Origin: an uncultured Collinsella sp.
GTDB lineage: Bacteria; Actinomycetota; Coriobacteriia; Coriobacteriales; Coriobacteriaceae
NCBI GenBank assembly: GCA_905213265.1
Contig: CAJMHR010000020.1
Location: 1 to 43,353 of the forward strand
Length of the DNA stretch: 43,353 nt
Reading direction: 5' to 3'
In this document: one piece after another, positions 17,328 through 26,136 of the stretch
Numbering within the stretch: position 1 is the first letter of the stretch
Layout: the number at the start of each line of letters is the position of its first letter
Made by a program: the position numbers and the translations under genes
The notes under the pieces: model-generated
What the model was told of the DNA's origin: nothing
Databases searched by the model: none
What the model saw: the letters and a program-made list of their open reading frames with translations, nothing else

Positions 17328-17365
17328 CATTTCGAAACAATTCTATGCAAATTTGTTTCGAAATG
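17328..17365. other. Perfect 13-bp inverted repeat between argR and the GT2 gene
   Basis: CATTTCGAAACAA (17328-17340) and TTGTTTCGAAATG (17353-17365) are exact complements with a 12-nt loop. It begins only 7 nt after the GT2 gene stop. There is no T-run on the minus strand, so it is either an operator-type site or an unusual terminator. Confidence 0.5.
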
Positions 17366-17371
17366 AGCCGT

Positions 17372-18412
17372 TTAGGCGGTTTTTGCGCCCGTCCGGTTAA
17401 GAAAAGCTGACAGATGCGTACACATCACGCAGCGCGCGGGCTTGGCGCTGGCGATCGGCCCAAACAACAGACCGAGTCCCCGATGGTTATCCTTGAGCGC
17501 GGCGACCATCTGACGGGTTCGAGGCGCCTCGAGCATATCACGCATGCGGGCGGAACGCTCGATTGACGACACCCCATGCGGGCTCAGACACAAATTCTCG
17601 ATGCAGGCGACTAGTCCGGCAAAGTAGAACTTCTGGCTTGCCAGCTTAAGCCGACCACCGCTATCTGCTTCCGAGAGTGAGTCCGCAAGCTCGTCGAGCG
17701 CTCGGGCATCATCGGATACCTTGGCATACATGGTGGGATCAAAGGCATCTGTAAGCTTAGGTGCCGCCGCGTGGAAACAAGCATCGCCGCAGCCGGACAC
17801 GCATCGTGCCTGCGAAAGCGCGCATGCCATAAACCCAACTGTGCGAAACACCTTGTCGCACAAAAGGCATGCCTCAAACAGCGAGCGGCTGTACATCACG
17901 CCAGAGGTCTGAACGACAAGGCCGCCTAAAATCAACTGAGGCAGCCCGGCCACCATCGAAGATTTGCCATCAATGGAAATATGAGCAGCATCCAAGACGC
18001 GCGAATGGCGCTCTCGATGTGCATCATAGCGGTCGAGCGACACCGTGGGGAACACTATGTCTGCTGCGGTATCGCACGCGATATCGACCATCTTGGAAAG
18101 GGACTGCGGAGCAAACCACTCATCGGCGTTCATAGCGATGATTTGAGAGCCACGCGAGGCAGCAAAACCGGCACGAAGGCAAGCACCGCGCTTCGCGTCC
18201 TCGACGTCAATCAAATCAATATGGATGTCCCTGTCGGCAGCAACTTGAAGCGAATGGCGCACACCGGGCGCAGCATCGCGGCAGACAACGACAATCTGCA
18301 AATCGTAGAGGTCTTGGTTCTGGATACTCTCGAGCGCACGCATCGCATAGCTGGGCGAACCTTCTACCACAAGGATCACCGAAAGTCGCGGATGCGAGCC
18401 ACGTCGAACCAA
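17372..18412 (-). CDS. Glycosyltransferase family 2-like protein
   Basis: The protein has 346 residues. The N-terminal part is a GT-A fold: LSVILVVEGSPSYAMRALES, then QDLYDLQIVVVCRD, GACLRAGFAASRGSQIIAMNADEW (the DE pair is in the position of the metal-binding DxD). The C-terminal half is unlike common GT2 enzymes and is rich in Cys (CLLCDK, CVSGCGDAC, CVMC), and it has no clear membrane segment. Start is the TTG at 18412, preceded by AGAGG. An ATG is not available, so this start is uncertain. It may add sugars to a cell-surface polymer, but no other glycan gene is nearby, and an inactive homologue is possible. Confidence 0.65.
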   Translation of the reverse strand: MVRRGSHPRLSVILVVEGSPSYAMRALESIQNQDLYDLQIVVVCRDAAPGVRHSLQVAADRDIHIDLIDVEDAKRGACLRAGFAASRGSQIIAMNADEWFAPQSLSKMVDIACDTAADIVFPTVSLDRYDAHRERHSRVLDAAHISIDGKSSMVAGLPQLILGGLVVQTSGVMYSRSLFEACLLCDKVFRTVGFMACALSQARCVSGCGDACFHAAAPKLTDAFDPTMYAKVSDDARALDELADSLSEADSGGRLKLASQKFYFAGLVACIENLCLSPHGVSSIERSARMRDMLEAPRTRQMVAALKDNHRGLGLLFGPIASAKPARCVMCTHLSAFLNRTGAKTA

Positions 18413-18573
18413 GTTATCCGTCCTCTCGACAGCAATGAATCAAATCGTGGTTCATGGTACACCCCGGCAATAAAAGCAATGAGACACCGGTTGTATTGCA
18501 CGCCAAGAACAGATGTTGCACACGCGCAGCCCACAGATGACAGGTGTCGACGCACGACGCGTCGAGCCCTCCC

Positions 18574-19398
18574 CTAGTCGAGCACGACAAGCTCGGCGGG
18601 ATCGTAATCCACGCCCATAAACGTAAGGCCACAGGCAGGAGCCGTGGGGCCCGCAGCGGTACGGTCGCAAGCATCGATGACCTCACGCATCCACTCGGGT
18701 TCACGGCGATGCATGCCAATCTCGACAAGCGTGCCCACGATCGTGCGAACCATCGAATGCAGAAACGCATTGCCCTCGATGGTGAACGTCAGGATGTCCT
18801 CGCCAAACGCAACCTCATGGCCAAACTCGGCACGCGTCACGCAACGATGCGTGGGCTTGCCAACGGCCGAGGCAACCTTGCAAAAGCTTTTAAAGTCCTG
18901 CTCGCCCAAAAGCGCAGGGCAGGCGGCCTCCATCGCATCGACGTCGAGGGGATAGCGATGCCACCACACAGCACCGCGTGACAGCACGGGCCGCGCATCA
19001 CGATCGGCAATGCGATAGGTGTAAGTGCGAGAGCGCGCGTCAAAGCGCGCAGAAAAGCCCTTACGAGCCTTGTAGACCTCGTTGATGGCGATATCTTTGG
19101 GCAGCAGGGCATCCATAGCCCGCAGCCACCTACGGCGCGTACACGCGAGCTCAGCGTCCGTTACAGGCACGCTGATGTACTGAGCCACGGCATGTACGCC
19201 GGCATCGGTACGTCCCGCGCACGTCAAATCGATCGGGCGGCGAAGCAGCGTCTCGATGGCTCGACGTAGCTCACCCGCAACCGTCGTCTGTCCCGGCTGC
19301 TCGGCAAATCCGCTATACGACGAGCCATCATAGGCCACGCGGAAAACGAGCGTGGCGTCAAGCTCGGAAATCGAATTGAAATCAGACGGCGCAGTCAT
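18574..19398 (-). CDS. truA: tRNA pseudouridine synthase A
   Basis: Forms pseudouridine at positions 38-40 of tRNA anticodon stems. It has 274 residues from the ATG at 19398 (GGGAG 6 nt before); an in-frame TTG at 19413 is less likely. The catalytic Asp is in CAGRTDAGVHA near residue 60, with FRVAYDGSSYSGF at the N-terminus and FLHSMVRTIVGTLVEIG in the C-terminal half, both characteristic. It follows rplQ in the common order rpoA-rplQ-truA but is separated from it by a strong terminator, so it needs its own promoter or readthrough. Confidence 0.95.
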   Translation of the reverse strand: MTAPSDFNSISELDATLVFRVAYDGSSYSGFAEQPGQTTVAGELRRAIETLLRRPIDLTCAGRTDAGVHAVAQYISVPVTDAELACTRRRWLRAMDALLPKDIAINEVYKARKGFSARFDARSRTYTYRIADRDARPVLSRGAVWWHRYPLDVDAMEAACPALLGEQDFKSFCKVASAVGKPTHRCVTRAEFGHEVAFGEDILTFTIEGNAFLHSMVRTIVGTLVEIGMHRREPEWMREVIDACDRTAAGPTAPACGLTFMGVDYDPAELVVLD

Positions 19399-19433
19399 GG
19401 GCGCTCCCAACAAACAAGTAACGGTATCGCGAC

Positions 19434-19464
19434 AAAAAAAGAGGGGTACGCGAACGTACCCCTC
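19434..19464 (-). terminator. Terminator of the ribosomal protein operon
   Basis: On the minus strand GAGGGGTACG and CGTACCCCTC pair perfectly (19441-19450 and 19455-19464) around a 4-nt loop, and TTTTTTT follows (A-run at 19434-19440 on the plus strand). It lies 27 nt after the rplQ stop. Confidence 0.93.
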
Positions 19465-19490
19465 GAATATAGCCTATGCAGACGGAATGT

Positions 19491-19958
19491 CTACTCAGCG
19501 GTCTCCTCAGCAGGAGCCTCCTCGACAGCCTCGACCTTCTTGGGAGCAGCGGCCTTCTTGGGGGCCGGAGCAGCCTTCTTGGCCTTAGGCGTGCAAGGCT
19601 CGGTGACGAGCTCCATGATAACGATGGGAGCGTTGTCGCCCTTGCGGTTACCGAGCTTCATGATGCGGGTGTAACCGCCGTTGCGGTCCTGCCACATGCC
19701 CTGAGCAGCCTTGTCGAAGATCTCGGCAACGAGCTGCTTATCGCCGAGCTTGGCGATAGCCAGACGACGAGAGTGCAGGTCGCCCTTCTTGGCCCAAGTG
19801 ATGATCGGGTCGACGACCGAACGCAGCGCCTTAGCGCGGGTCTCGGTGGTCTTGATGCGGTCGTTCTCGAAGAGGGCCTTAGCAAGGCTCTTCTTCATGG
19901 CCTTGGTGTGGCTCGCATCGGTGCCGAGCTTCAGGCCCTTCTTAACGTTGTGACGCAT
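19491..19958 (-). CDS. rplQ: 50S ribosomal protein L17
   Basis: The protein has 155 residues. The conserved body runs from MRHNVKKGLKLGTDASHTKA to about residue 118, with ALFENDRIKTTETRAKALR in the middle, and binds 23S rRNA near the exit tunnel. The last 37 residues are an Ala/Lys/Pro/Glu-rich extension that is common in actinobacterial L17. It is the last gene of the operon, 30 nt after rpoA. Confidence 0.96.
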   Translation of the reverse strand: MRHNVKKGLKLGTDASHTKAMKKSLAKALFENDRIKTTETRAKALRSVVDPIITWAKKGDLHSRRLAIAKLGDKQLVAEIFDKAAQGMWQDRNGGYTRIMKLGNRKGDNAPIVIMELVTEPCTPKAKKAAPAPKKAAAPKKVEAVEEAPAEETAE

Positions 19959-19988
19959 GGTCTAGTTTCTCCTCAAATATGCGAAGCA

Positions 19989-20930
19989 TTAAGCCTTCAG
20001 GCTCAGGCCCATGGACTCAAGCTTGTCCTTCACTTCCTCGATCGACTTAACACCGAAGTTACGGATGTTGAGCAGATCGTTCTCCGAGAACTCAACGAGC
20101 TGACGGACCGAGTGAATGCTGGCGCGCTTAAGGCAGTTGTAGGAACGGACGGAAAGGTCCAGATCCTCAATCTGCTTGTCCAGCTCGGCGTTGTCGTTGG
20201 TGACCTCGGGAGCGAAGATCGAAGCCTCCTCCTCGACCTGGGGGGTCTCGGCAAGGTTCATAAAGGCGGCCATATGCTGGTTGATGATATTGGCAGCCTG
20301 GACCACGGCGTCGCGCGGGGCGATGGAGCCGTTGGTCTCGATCTCGAGGACAAGGCGGTCGTAGTCGGTGTGCTGACCGACACGGCAAGCCTCAACGAGC
20401 TTGGCGCAACGGGAAACCGGCGAGTACAGCGAGTCGACGTGGATCACACCGATGGGATCGTTGTCGCGCTTGTTGGCCTCGCCAGAAACATAGCCGCGGC
20501 CATAGCCGATGCGCATGCTCATGGTGAGATGGCCACCCTCGGTGAGCGTAGCGATGTGCTGCTCGGGGTTAACCAGCTCAAACTCGGACGGAATAAAGAA
20601 GTCCGCACCGGTGACCTCGCAGGGGCCGTCAACCGAGATGGTGGCGGTCGCCTCGTCGGTCGTGCCGAGAGCCCTGAAGACAAGACCCTTGACATTCAGG
20701 ACGATGTCGGTGACATCCTCGACCATGTTAGGGATGGTCATGAACTCGTGCTGTGCACCATCGATCTGAATAGCCTCGACGGCGGCACCCTCGAGCGAGG
20801 ACAGAAGAACGCGACGAAGGGAGTTACCCAGCGTATCGCCGTAACCACGCTCGAGCGGCTCGACGGAGACACGAGCAGACGTCTCGTTGATCTCTTCGAC
20901 CTGAACCTGAGGCCTAATGAATTCTGACAT
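19989..20930 (-). CDS. rpoA: RNA polymerase alpha subunit
   Basis: The protein has 313 residues, the normal length. The N-terminal dimerisation and beta-binding domain includes EPLERGYGDTLGNSLRRVLL near residue 25. The C-terminal DNA and activator-binding domain starts near residue 255 with LDLSVRSYNCLKRASI and includes LLNIRNFGVKSIEEVK. It sits between rpsD and rplQ, as in most bacteria. Confidence 0.97.
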   Translation of the reverse strand: MSEFIRPQVQVEEINETSARVSVEPLERGYGDTLGNSLRRVLLSSLEGAAVEAIQIDGAQHEFMTIPNMVEDVTDIVLNVKGLVFRALGTTDEATATISVDGPCEVTGADFFIPSEFELVNPEQHIATLTEGGHLTMSMRIGYGRGYVSGEANKRDNDPIGVIHVDSLYSPVSRCAKLVEACRVGQHTDYDRLVLEIETNGSIAPRDAVVQAANIINQHMAAFMNLAETPQVEEEASIFAPEVTNDNAELDKQIEDLDLSVRSYNCLKRASIHSVRQLVEFSENDLLNIRNFGVKSIEEVKDKLESMGLSLKA

Positions 20931-20962
20931 GTATTACCTCCAGCCTCAGCAGCCCGGATGGA

Positions 20963-21559
20963 CTACTTAGAGTAGAGCTCGACGATGAGCTGCTCGTTGA
21001 TATCACCGCTGATCTGCTCACGCGTCGGCAGAGCGAGCACGTTACCAGACAGCTTCTCGATATCGACCTCGAGCCAGCCAGGGACCTCAAAGCGCTCGGA
21101 GGAAATCAGGGCCTCCTTGATGGGGAGGAGGTCACGGAACTTCTCGCCGACAGCGACGACGTCGCCGGCCTTGACGCGGTAGGACGGGATGTCCACGCGC
21201 TTGCCGTTCACGGTGAAGTGACCGTGACGGACGGACTGACGAGCCTCTTTGCGGGTGCGGGCGAAGCCAAGACGGAAGACGACGTTGTCGAGGCGAGACT
21301 CAAGGATGATCATGAGGTTCTCACCGGTGACGCCGTTCATCTTGCGGGCCTTATTGAAGTAGCCGTGGAACTGCTTCTCCAGAACGCCATAGATGAACTT
21401 GACCTTCTGCTTCTCGCGCAGCTGCATGCCGTACTCAGATTCCTTGCGACGGCGCTTGGGCTGACGGATAGATTCCTTCTTGCTGCTGTAACCGAGCTCA
21501 GCGGGATCGATCCCGAGCTGACGGCAGCGCTTAAGAACAGGAGTCCTGTCGATTGCCAT
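20963..21559 (-). CDS. rpsD: 30S ribosomal protein S4
   Basis: The protein has 198 residues, a primary 16S rRNA binder. The central S4 domain reads ESRLDNVVFRLGFARTRKEA, and the C-terminus is INEQLIVELYSK, nearly invariant. The N-terminus has only one Cys in its first 30 residues, so this is the zinc-free form of S4. The gene is in the alpha operon position, where S4 can autoregulate in other bacteria; no such structure was identified here. Confidence 0.97.
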   Translation of the reverse strand: MAIDRTPVLKRCRQLGIDPAELGYSSKKESIRQPKRRRKESEYGMQLREKQKVKFIYGVLEKQFHGYFNKARKMNGVTGENLMIILESRLDNVVFRLGFARTRKEARQSVRHGHFTVNGKRVDIPSYRVKAGDVVAVGEKFRDLLPIKEALISSERFEVPGWLEVDIEKLSGNVLALPTREQISGDINEQLIVELYSK

Positions 21560-21578
21560 ATTGATACGATCCTTTCAG

Positions 21579-21983
21579 TTACACGCGGCGACGCTTCTTG
21601 GGGCGGCAGCCGTTGTGCGGAATGGGGGTCTTGTCCTGGATGCTCGAGACCTCGAGGCCAGCAGCCTGGAGGGAGCGGATGGCGGTCTCACGACCGGAGC
21701 CGGGGCCCTTGACGAAGACGGAAACCTTCTTCATACCGTGCTCCATGGCCTGCTTGGCAGCAGCCTCGGCAGCCATCTGGGCAGCGAACGGCGTGGACTT
21801 ACGGGAGCCCTTGAAGCCCACCTGGCCAGCCGACTTCCAGGAAATGACGTTGCCCTGGGGATCGGTGATCGAAACGATCGTGTTGTTGAACGTAGAACGA
21901 ATGTGAGCCTGGCCCACGGAAATGTTCTTACGGTCCGCGCGCTTCAGACGGGCAGCGCGAACGTTCTTCTTAGCAGTAGCCAT
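21579..21983 (-). CDS. rpsK: 30S ribosomal protein S11
   Basis: The protein has 134 residues and lies in the platform of the small subunit. HIRSTFNNTIVSITDPQGN and the C-terminal PIPHNGCRPKKRRRV are the family signatures. Normal length, 15 nt after rpsM and 20 nt before rpsD. Confidence 0.97.
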   Translation of the reverse strand: MATAKKNVRAARLKRADRKNISVGQAHIRSTFNNTIVSITDPQGNVISWKSAGQVGFKGSRKSTPFAAQMAAEAAAKQAMEHGMKKVSVFVKGPGSGRETAIRSLQAAGLEVSSIQDKTPIPHNGCRPKKRRRV

Positions 21984-21997
21984 CTATCTAGCGCTCC

Positions 21998-22372
21998 TTA
22001 TTTCTTCTTCTTAGCACCGATCTGACGCTTCGGGCCCTTGCGGGTACGAGCGTTAGTGTGGGTGCGCTGGCCGCGGACCGGGAGGCCCTTGCGGTGACGA
22101 AGGCCGCGGTTGCAGCCAATGTCCATAAGGCGCTTGACGTTCTGGTTGCGCTCACGGCGGAGGTCGCCCTCAACCATGATCTGGTTCTTATCGATATAAT
22201 CGCGGATGGCGTTAACCTCATCCTCGGTGAGGTCCTTAACGCGCGTATCCACGTTAACGTTGCACTCGACGCAAATCTTCGTCGCAGTGGTGCGGCCGAT
22301 GCCGTAAATGTAGGTCAGACCGATCTCAACGCGCTTCTCACGCGGGAGGTCGACACCATTAATACGGGCCAA
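21998..22372 (-). CDS. rpsM: 30S ribosomal protein S13
   Basis: The protein has 124 residues. It contacts the decoding-site head and the large subunit bridge. The N-terminus is ARINGVDLPREKRVEIGLTY, the helix-hairpin region reads IYGIGRTTA, and the signature RGLRHRKGLPVRGQRT is complete. The tail ends in four Lys residues. It lies 14 nt after rpmJ. Confidence 0.97.
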   Translation of the reverse strand: MARINGVDLPREKRVEIGLTYIYGIGRTTATKICVECNVNVDTRVKDLTEDEVNAIRDYIDKNQIMVEGDLRRERNQNVKRLMDIGCNRGLRHRKGLPVRGQRTHTNARTRKGPKRQIGAKKKK

Positions 22373-22386
22373 CGTAGTCTCCTCTC

Positions 22387-22500
22387 TTAACCCTGACGCT
22401 GCTTATGACGGGGGTTCTCGCAAATGACGAGGACCTTGCCATGGCGCCTAATGATTTTGCACTTATCGCACATCTTCTTGACCGAAGGACGTACCTTCAT
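22387..22500 (-). CDS. rpmJ: 50S ribosomal protein L36
   Basis: Short gene of 37 codons beginning MKVRPSVKKMCDKCKIIRRH and ending KQRQG. The zinc ribbon is of the C+ type: Cys11, Cys14, Cys27 and His32 in CxxC...CENPRH. AAAGGAAGAACG precedes the ATG. It lies between infA and rpsM as in most bacteria. Confidence 0.96.
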   Translation of the reverse strand: MKVRPSVKKMCDKCKIIRRHGKVLVICENPRHKQRQG

Positions 22501-22650
22501 CGTTCTTCCTTTCGGTAGCGCTCAAACTACTTCCCTACTATCTACTCGCCCAGCCGCAGGCGTTTAAAACTATGGCTGGTCTTCACACACAATCCGACCG
22601 TAGGTTGAGCTAAGCCTGCAGCCGGAAATGGAGTGCGTGTATGCGTGCCG

Positions 22651-22869
22651 CTATTTGTAGCGATAGGTGATGCGGCCGCGGGTCAGGTCGTACGGGGAAA
22701 GCTCCACGACAACCCTGTCACCGGGGAGAATACGGATGTAATTCATTCGGATCTTGCCAGAAATGTTGCACAGAACCGAATGACCGTTCTCGAGCTCAAC
22801 CTTAAACATGGCGTTGGGCAGCGGCTCTTTTACCGTACCCTCGAGCTCAATTGCGTCTTCCTTCTTCAC
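22651..22869 (-). CDS. infA: Translation initiation factor IF-1
   Basis: IF-1 is an OB-fold protein that binds the 30S A site during initiation. I place the start at the GTG at 22869, giving 72 residues, the usual IF-1 length. An in-frame TTG at 22875 would add two residues. The sequence KKEDAIELEGTVKE, FKVELENGH, GKIRMNYIRILPGDRV and the RGRITYRYK end match the family closely. A promoter lies just upstream, so this gene probably starts a second transcript for the alpha operon. The 150-nt gap to rpmJ holds possible alternative hairpins. Confidence 0.95.
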   Translation of the reverse strand: MKKEDAIELEGTVKEPLPNAMFKVELENGHSVLCNISGKIRMNYIRILPGDRVVVELSPYDLTRGRITYRYK

Positions 22870-22908
22870 AAGCAATCATCTTTCTCTAGAAAACGACAGC
22901 GATTGAAT

Positions 22909-22937
22909 ATTCTACAACACGTATGCACGCATCGTAA
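22909..22937 (-). promoter_or_regulatory. Candidate promoter for infA-rpmJ-rpsM operon
   Basis: On the minus strand TTACGA (22932-22937) and TAGAAT (22909-22914) are 17 nt apart, with a five-of-six match at -10. It lies about 40 nt before the infA start, in the 104-nt gap behind map. Confidence 0.5.
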
Positions 22938-22973
22938 TAACTTCGTAATGGCTCCACAACTAAGTGGAACTTG

Positions 22974-23762
22974 TTACATTTCTCCGCCTTGGAGCGAACA
23001 CCAAGCACCTTGCGCATCCGTGGTGAGAATCACCGGACCGTCATTGGTGATGGCGACGGTGTTCTCGTAGTGCGCGGCGGGCAGGTGGTCGTTGGTCGTG
23101 ACGATCCAACCGTCGGAACCCGTGCTCACATGGTTGGAACCCATCGTAACCATCGGCTCGATGGCAATGACCATGCCGGCCTGGAGGCGAACGCCCCTCC
23201 CCTTCTTTCCATAGTTAGGAACGTTGGGGTCCTCGTGCATCACGCGGCCAATGCCATGCCCCACGTAATCGCGAAGCACACCGTAACCGTGAGACTCGGC
23301 GAGGGACTGAACGGCATAACCGACGTCCCCGATATGGTTACCGGGAACAGCCTGCTCGATGGCAGCCTTGAGGCAATCGCGCGTGACCTCGCACAAAGCC
23401 TTGGCTTCGGGCGTGGGCGTGCCGACGAAAAACGTCCAAGCGTTATCGCCGACCCAACCGTCGACAACAGCTCCCGTATCGATGGAGATGATATCGCCAT
23501 CGCGCAGGATCATGTCGGGGTTGGGAATACCGTGTACCACGGCATCGTTGATCGATGCGCAAATGGTCCCCGGGAACCCGCCGTAGCCCTTAAAGGCCGG
23601 GGTGCCGCCATGCATGCGGATAATCTGCTCCGCGAGCTGATCGAGCTCAAAAGTCGAAACGCCGGGGCGCACCATGGCTCCAACGTGGCGGAGCGCCATC
23701 TTAGATAGCGCTCCTGCCTTCTTCATCTGCTCGATTTGCGTTGCAGACTTAATCTTGATCAT
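22974..23762 (-). CDS. map: Type I methionine aminopeptidase
   Basis: Removes the initiator Met from nascent proteins. It has 262 residues, the plain type Ia form without N-terminal extension. The five metal ligands are visible: two Asp in SIDTGAVVDGWVGDNAW, His in GHGIGRVMHEDP, Glu in IAIEPMV, and Glu in AAHYENTVAIT. The ATG overlaps the adk stop by 4 nt (ATGA), so translation is coupled. The order secY-adk-map-infA is the conserved Gram-positive arrangement. Confidence 0.96.
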   Translation of the reverse strand: MIKIKSATQIEQMKKAGALSKMALRHVGAMVRPGVSTFELDQLAEQIIRMHGGTPAFKGYGGFPGTICASINDAVVHGIPNPDMILRDGDIISIDTGAVVDGWVGDNAWTFFVGTPTPEAKALCEVTRDCLKAAIEQAVPGNHIGDVGYAVQSLAESHGYGVLRDYVGHGIGRVMHEDPNVPNYGKKGRGVRLQAGMVIAIEPMVTMGSNHVSTGSDGWIVTTNDHLPAAHYENTVAITNDGPVILTTDAQGAWCSLQGGEM

Positions 23763-24385
23763 AGACCGAGAGCCTCTTTGACATCCCCGTACACGGTCTC
23801 GCGAGCCTGGTCACCGTTGACCGACTTGAGCAGACCCTGGCCACGATAGTAGTCGACGAGCGGGCTCGTGGACTTCTCGTAAACGTCGAGACGGTTCTTG
23901 ATGGTCTCGGGCTTGTCGTCGTCGCGCTGATACATCTCGCCGCCACACTTGGGGCAGATAGCATCGGCAGCGGTGCCGGTGTAACCGCATGCGCGGCAGG
24001 TGCGACGCGAAGACAGACGATCGATGATGACCTCGGGGGCCACATCGACCAGAAGGGCGCAGTCGATCTCGCGACCCATGGCGGAGAGCTCGGAATCGAG
24101 CGTCACAGCCTGGGCGGTGTTGCGCGGGAAGCCGTCGAGGATGAAGCCCTGCTGGGCGTCATCGGCAGCAAGGCGCTCCTTGACAAGGTCGATCACGAGC
24201 TGGTCGGGAACGAGCTCGCCAGCGTCCATGTACTTCTTAGCCTGAATACCAAGCTCGGTGCCACCCTTGACGGCAGCACGCAGCAGGTCGCCCGTGGAAA
24301 TGTGGGCGACGCCAAACTCGGCGACGAGCTCCTGTGCGACGGTGCCCTTACCGGCACCCGGAGCTCCGAGCAATACGAGGTTCAT
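23759..24385 (-). CDS. adk: Adenylate kinase
   Basis: Interconverts AMP, ADP and ATP. It has 208 residues from the ATG at 24385, where AGGAGG stands 8 nt before. A TTG two codons upstream is rejected. The P-loop is LLGAPGAGKGT near residue 7 and the AMP-binding region HISTGDLLRAAV follows. The lid domain carries a zinc site, CRACGYTGTA...CPKCG, typical of Gram-positive forms. DGFPRN is present. Confidence 0.96.
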   Translation of the reverse strand: MNLVLLGAPGAGKGTVAQELVAEFGVAHISTGDLLRAAVKGGTELGIQAKKYMDAGELVPDQLVIDLVKERLAADDAQQGFILDGFPRNTAQAVTLDSELSAMGREIDCALLVDVAPEVIIDRLSSRRTCRACGYTGTAADAICPKCGGEMYQRDDDKPETIKNRLDVYEKSTSPLVDYYRGQGLLKSVNGDQARETVYGDVKEALGL

Positions 24386-24403
24386 GAGCAATCCTCCTCT
24401 AGC

Positions 24404-25690
24404 CTATTTAAAGAATCCATCGTAATCATACATCTTGATCTGGCCTTCGAGCTTATCGACCGTGTCGAGCACGACGCCGACCATGATGAGGATGGACGTG
24501 CCGCCAAATGCCTGAATCAGCTGGTTACCCGTGAAGGAGAAGATGATCGAAGGCACGATGGCGATGAGCGCCAAAAAGACAGCGCTGGGAAGCGTAATCT
24601 TGTTGAGCGCGTTCTTGATGTAGGCCGCGGTAGCCCTACCCGGACGCACGCCCGGAATAAAGCCGCCCTGCTTCTTAAGGTTGTCGGCCGTATCATCGGG
24701 GTTGAACACCATGGAGGTGTAGAAGTACGCGAAAAACACGATGAGGACAACGTTAAGCACCCAGTTGAGCCAGCCGCGCGAAAGCGCAGAGGCAACTGCC
24801 TGGATCCAGCCGATGCCGGGGAAGAACACGGCAATCTGAGCCGGGAAGTACAGCAGCGCCGAAGCGAAGATGATCGGCACGACACCCGCGGTGTTGACCT
24901 TGATGGGCAGGTAGGTGGTCTGGCCACCCATCATGCGACGGCCCACGACGCGCTTAGCGTAGGAGACCGGGATGCGGCGCTGGCCGCGCTCAAGGAAAAC
25001 AATCAGCGGGATAACCAGCAAGATGATGGCGCAGATGATCACCATGGTGATGATGCCACCGGCATTGCCCTCGGTGCTGGAGAAGATGGCCTGCGGCAGA
25101 CCGGCCATGATGTTCGCGAAGATGATCAGCGACATGCCATTGCCGATACCGCGCTGGGTGATGAGCTCACCAATCCACATGATCAGCATGGCGCCCGCGG
25201 TGAGCGTGCCGACGATCATGAGGTCGAAGATGATCTCGGGGGCGCCGGCGCCATTAAAGCTGATGCCGAAGCTCTTAAAGAGGAAGAGGTAACCCACGGA
25301 GTTGAGGATTGCCAGAGCCAGGGTGAGGTAACGCGAATACTGCGTAATCTTGGTCTGACCGACCTCGCCCTCGCGGGCAAGCTCATGCAGGGAAGGCACG
25401 ACGGCCTGGAGCATCTGGAGGATGATTGAGCTGGTGATGTAAGGCATGATGCCCAGCGAAAACACCGAAACGTAACTCAACGCGCCGCCAGAGAAAAGAT
25501 TCAGGAGGGCCATAGCACCTGCGGCGACCGAATTGTTATCGGTCGAGAAAAGGCCCAGCATCCCCTGGAAGGGAATGCCGGGCACAGGAACGTGCGCACC
25601 AATGCGGTACACGACGAGCATAGCTATGGTAAAAAGAATCTTTTCGCGCAATTCTTTGATGCGGAAAGCATTCTTAAGACCATTTAGCAC
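24404..25690 (-). CDS. secY: Preprotein translocase subunit SecY
   Basis: Channel subunit of the Sec translocon, 428 residues with about ten membrane segments. Recognisable stretches are AFRIKELREKILFTI at the N-terminus, VPVPGI, LFSGGALSYVSVFSLGIMPYI (plug and second segment), and QRGIGNGMSLIIFANI. Start is the GTG at 25690, which overlaps the rplO stop by 7 nt. It is the usual last member of the spc genes before adk. Confidence 0.96.
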   Translation of the reverse strand: MLNGLKNAFRIKELREKILFTIAMLVVYRIGAHVPVPGIPFQGMLGLFSTDNNSVAAGAMALLNLFSGGALSYVSVFSLGIMPYITSSIILQMLQAVVPSLHELAREGEVGQTKITQYSRYLTLALAILNSVGYLFLFKSFGISFNGAGAPEIIFDLMIVGTLTAGAMLIMWIGELITQRGIGNGMSLIIFANIMAGLPQAIFSSTEGNAGGIITMVIICAIILLVIPLIVFLERGQRRIPVSYAKRVVGRRMMGGQTTYLPIKVNTAGVVPIIFASALLYFPAQIAVFFPGIGWIQAVASALSRGWLNWVLNVVLIVFFAYFYTSMVFNPDDTADNLKKQGGFIPGVRPGRATAAYIKNALNKITLPSAVFLALIAIVPSIIFSFTGNQLIQAFGGTSILIMVGVVLDTVDKLEGQIKMYDYDGFFK

Positions 25691-26133
25691 GGCAGCTCGA
25701 CCTTTCCGCCGGCAGCCTCGATCTTGGCCTGCGCAGAAGCGCTGACCTTGTCGACCTTGACCGTGAACTTCTTGGTGAGCTCACCATTGCCGAGCACCTT
25801 GACGGGCTCGAACTCGCTCTTGGTGATGCGAGCGGCCTTAAGAGCGGCACCGTCGATCACAGCGCCGTCCTCGAACTTACGCTCGAGACGCTCGACGTTA
25901 ACAGCGGTGTACTCGATACGACGGGGGTTGCGGAAGCCCGGAAGCTTGGGCAGGCGCATAGCCAGCGGAGTCTGGCCACCCTCGAAGCCGGCACCCTTAG
26001 TGCCGCCAGAGCGGGAACCCTGGCCCTTCTGGCCGCGGCCAGAAGTGGTGCCGTGACCCGAAGAATTGCCACGGCCGACGCGCTTGCGGTTCTTGGTGGA
26101 ACCGGGCGCGGGAGTAAGATCGTGAAGCTGCAT
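25684..26133 (-). CDS. rplO: 50S ribosomal protein L15
   Basis: The protein has 149 residues. The N-terminal 55 residues are the Gly/Arg/Lys-rich arm that threads into 23S rRNA (KRVGRGNSSGHGTTSGRG), followed by GFEGGQTPLAMRLPKLPGF. The C-terminal globular domain ends in KVELPC. The gene lies 3 nt after rpmD, and its stop overlaps the secY start. Confidence 0.96.
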   Translation of the reverse strand: MQLHDLTPAPGSTKNRKRVGRGNSSGHGTTSGRGQKGQGSRSGGTKGAGFEGGQTPLAMRLPKLPGFRNPRRIEYTAVNVERLERKFEDGAVIDGAALKAARITKSEFEPVKVLGNGELTKKFTVKVDKVSASAQAKIEAAGGKVELPC

Positions 26134-26136
26134 TTG

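Noticed and set aside
19476..20927. 483-residue open frame opposite rplQ and rpoA
   Set aside because: Shadow frame opposite two unmistakable genes, with no recognisable domain.
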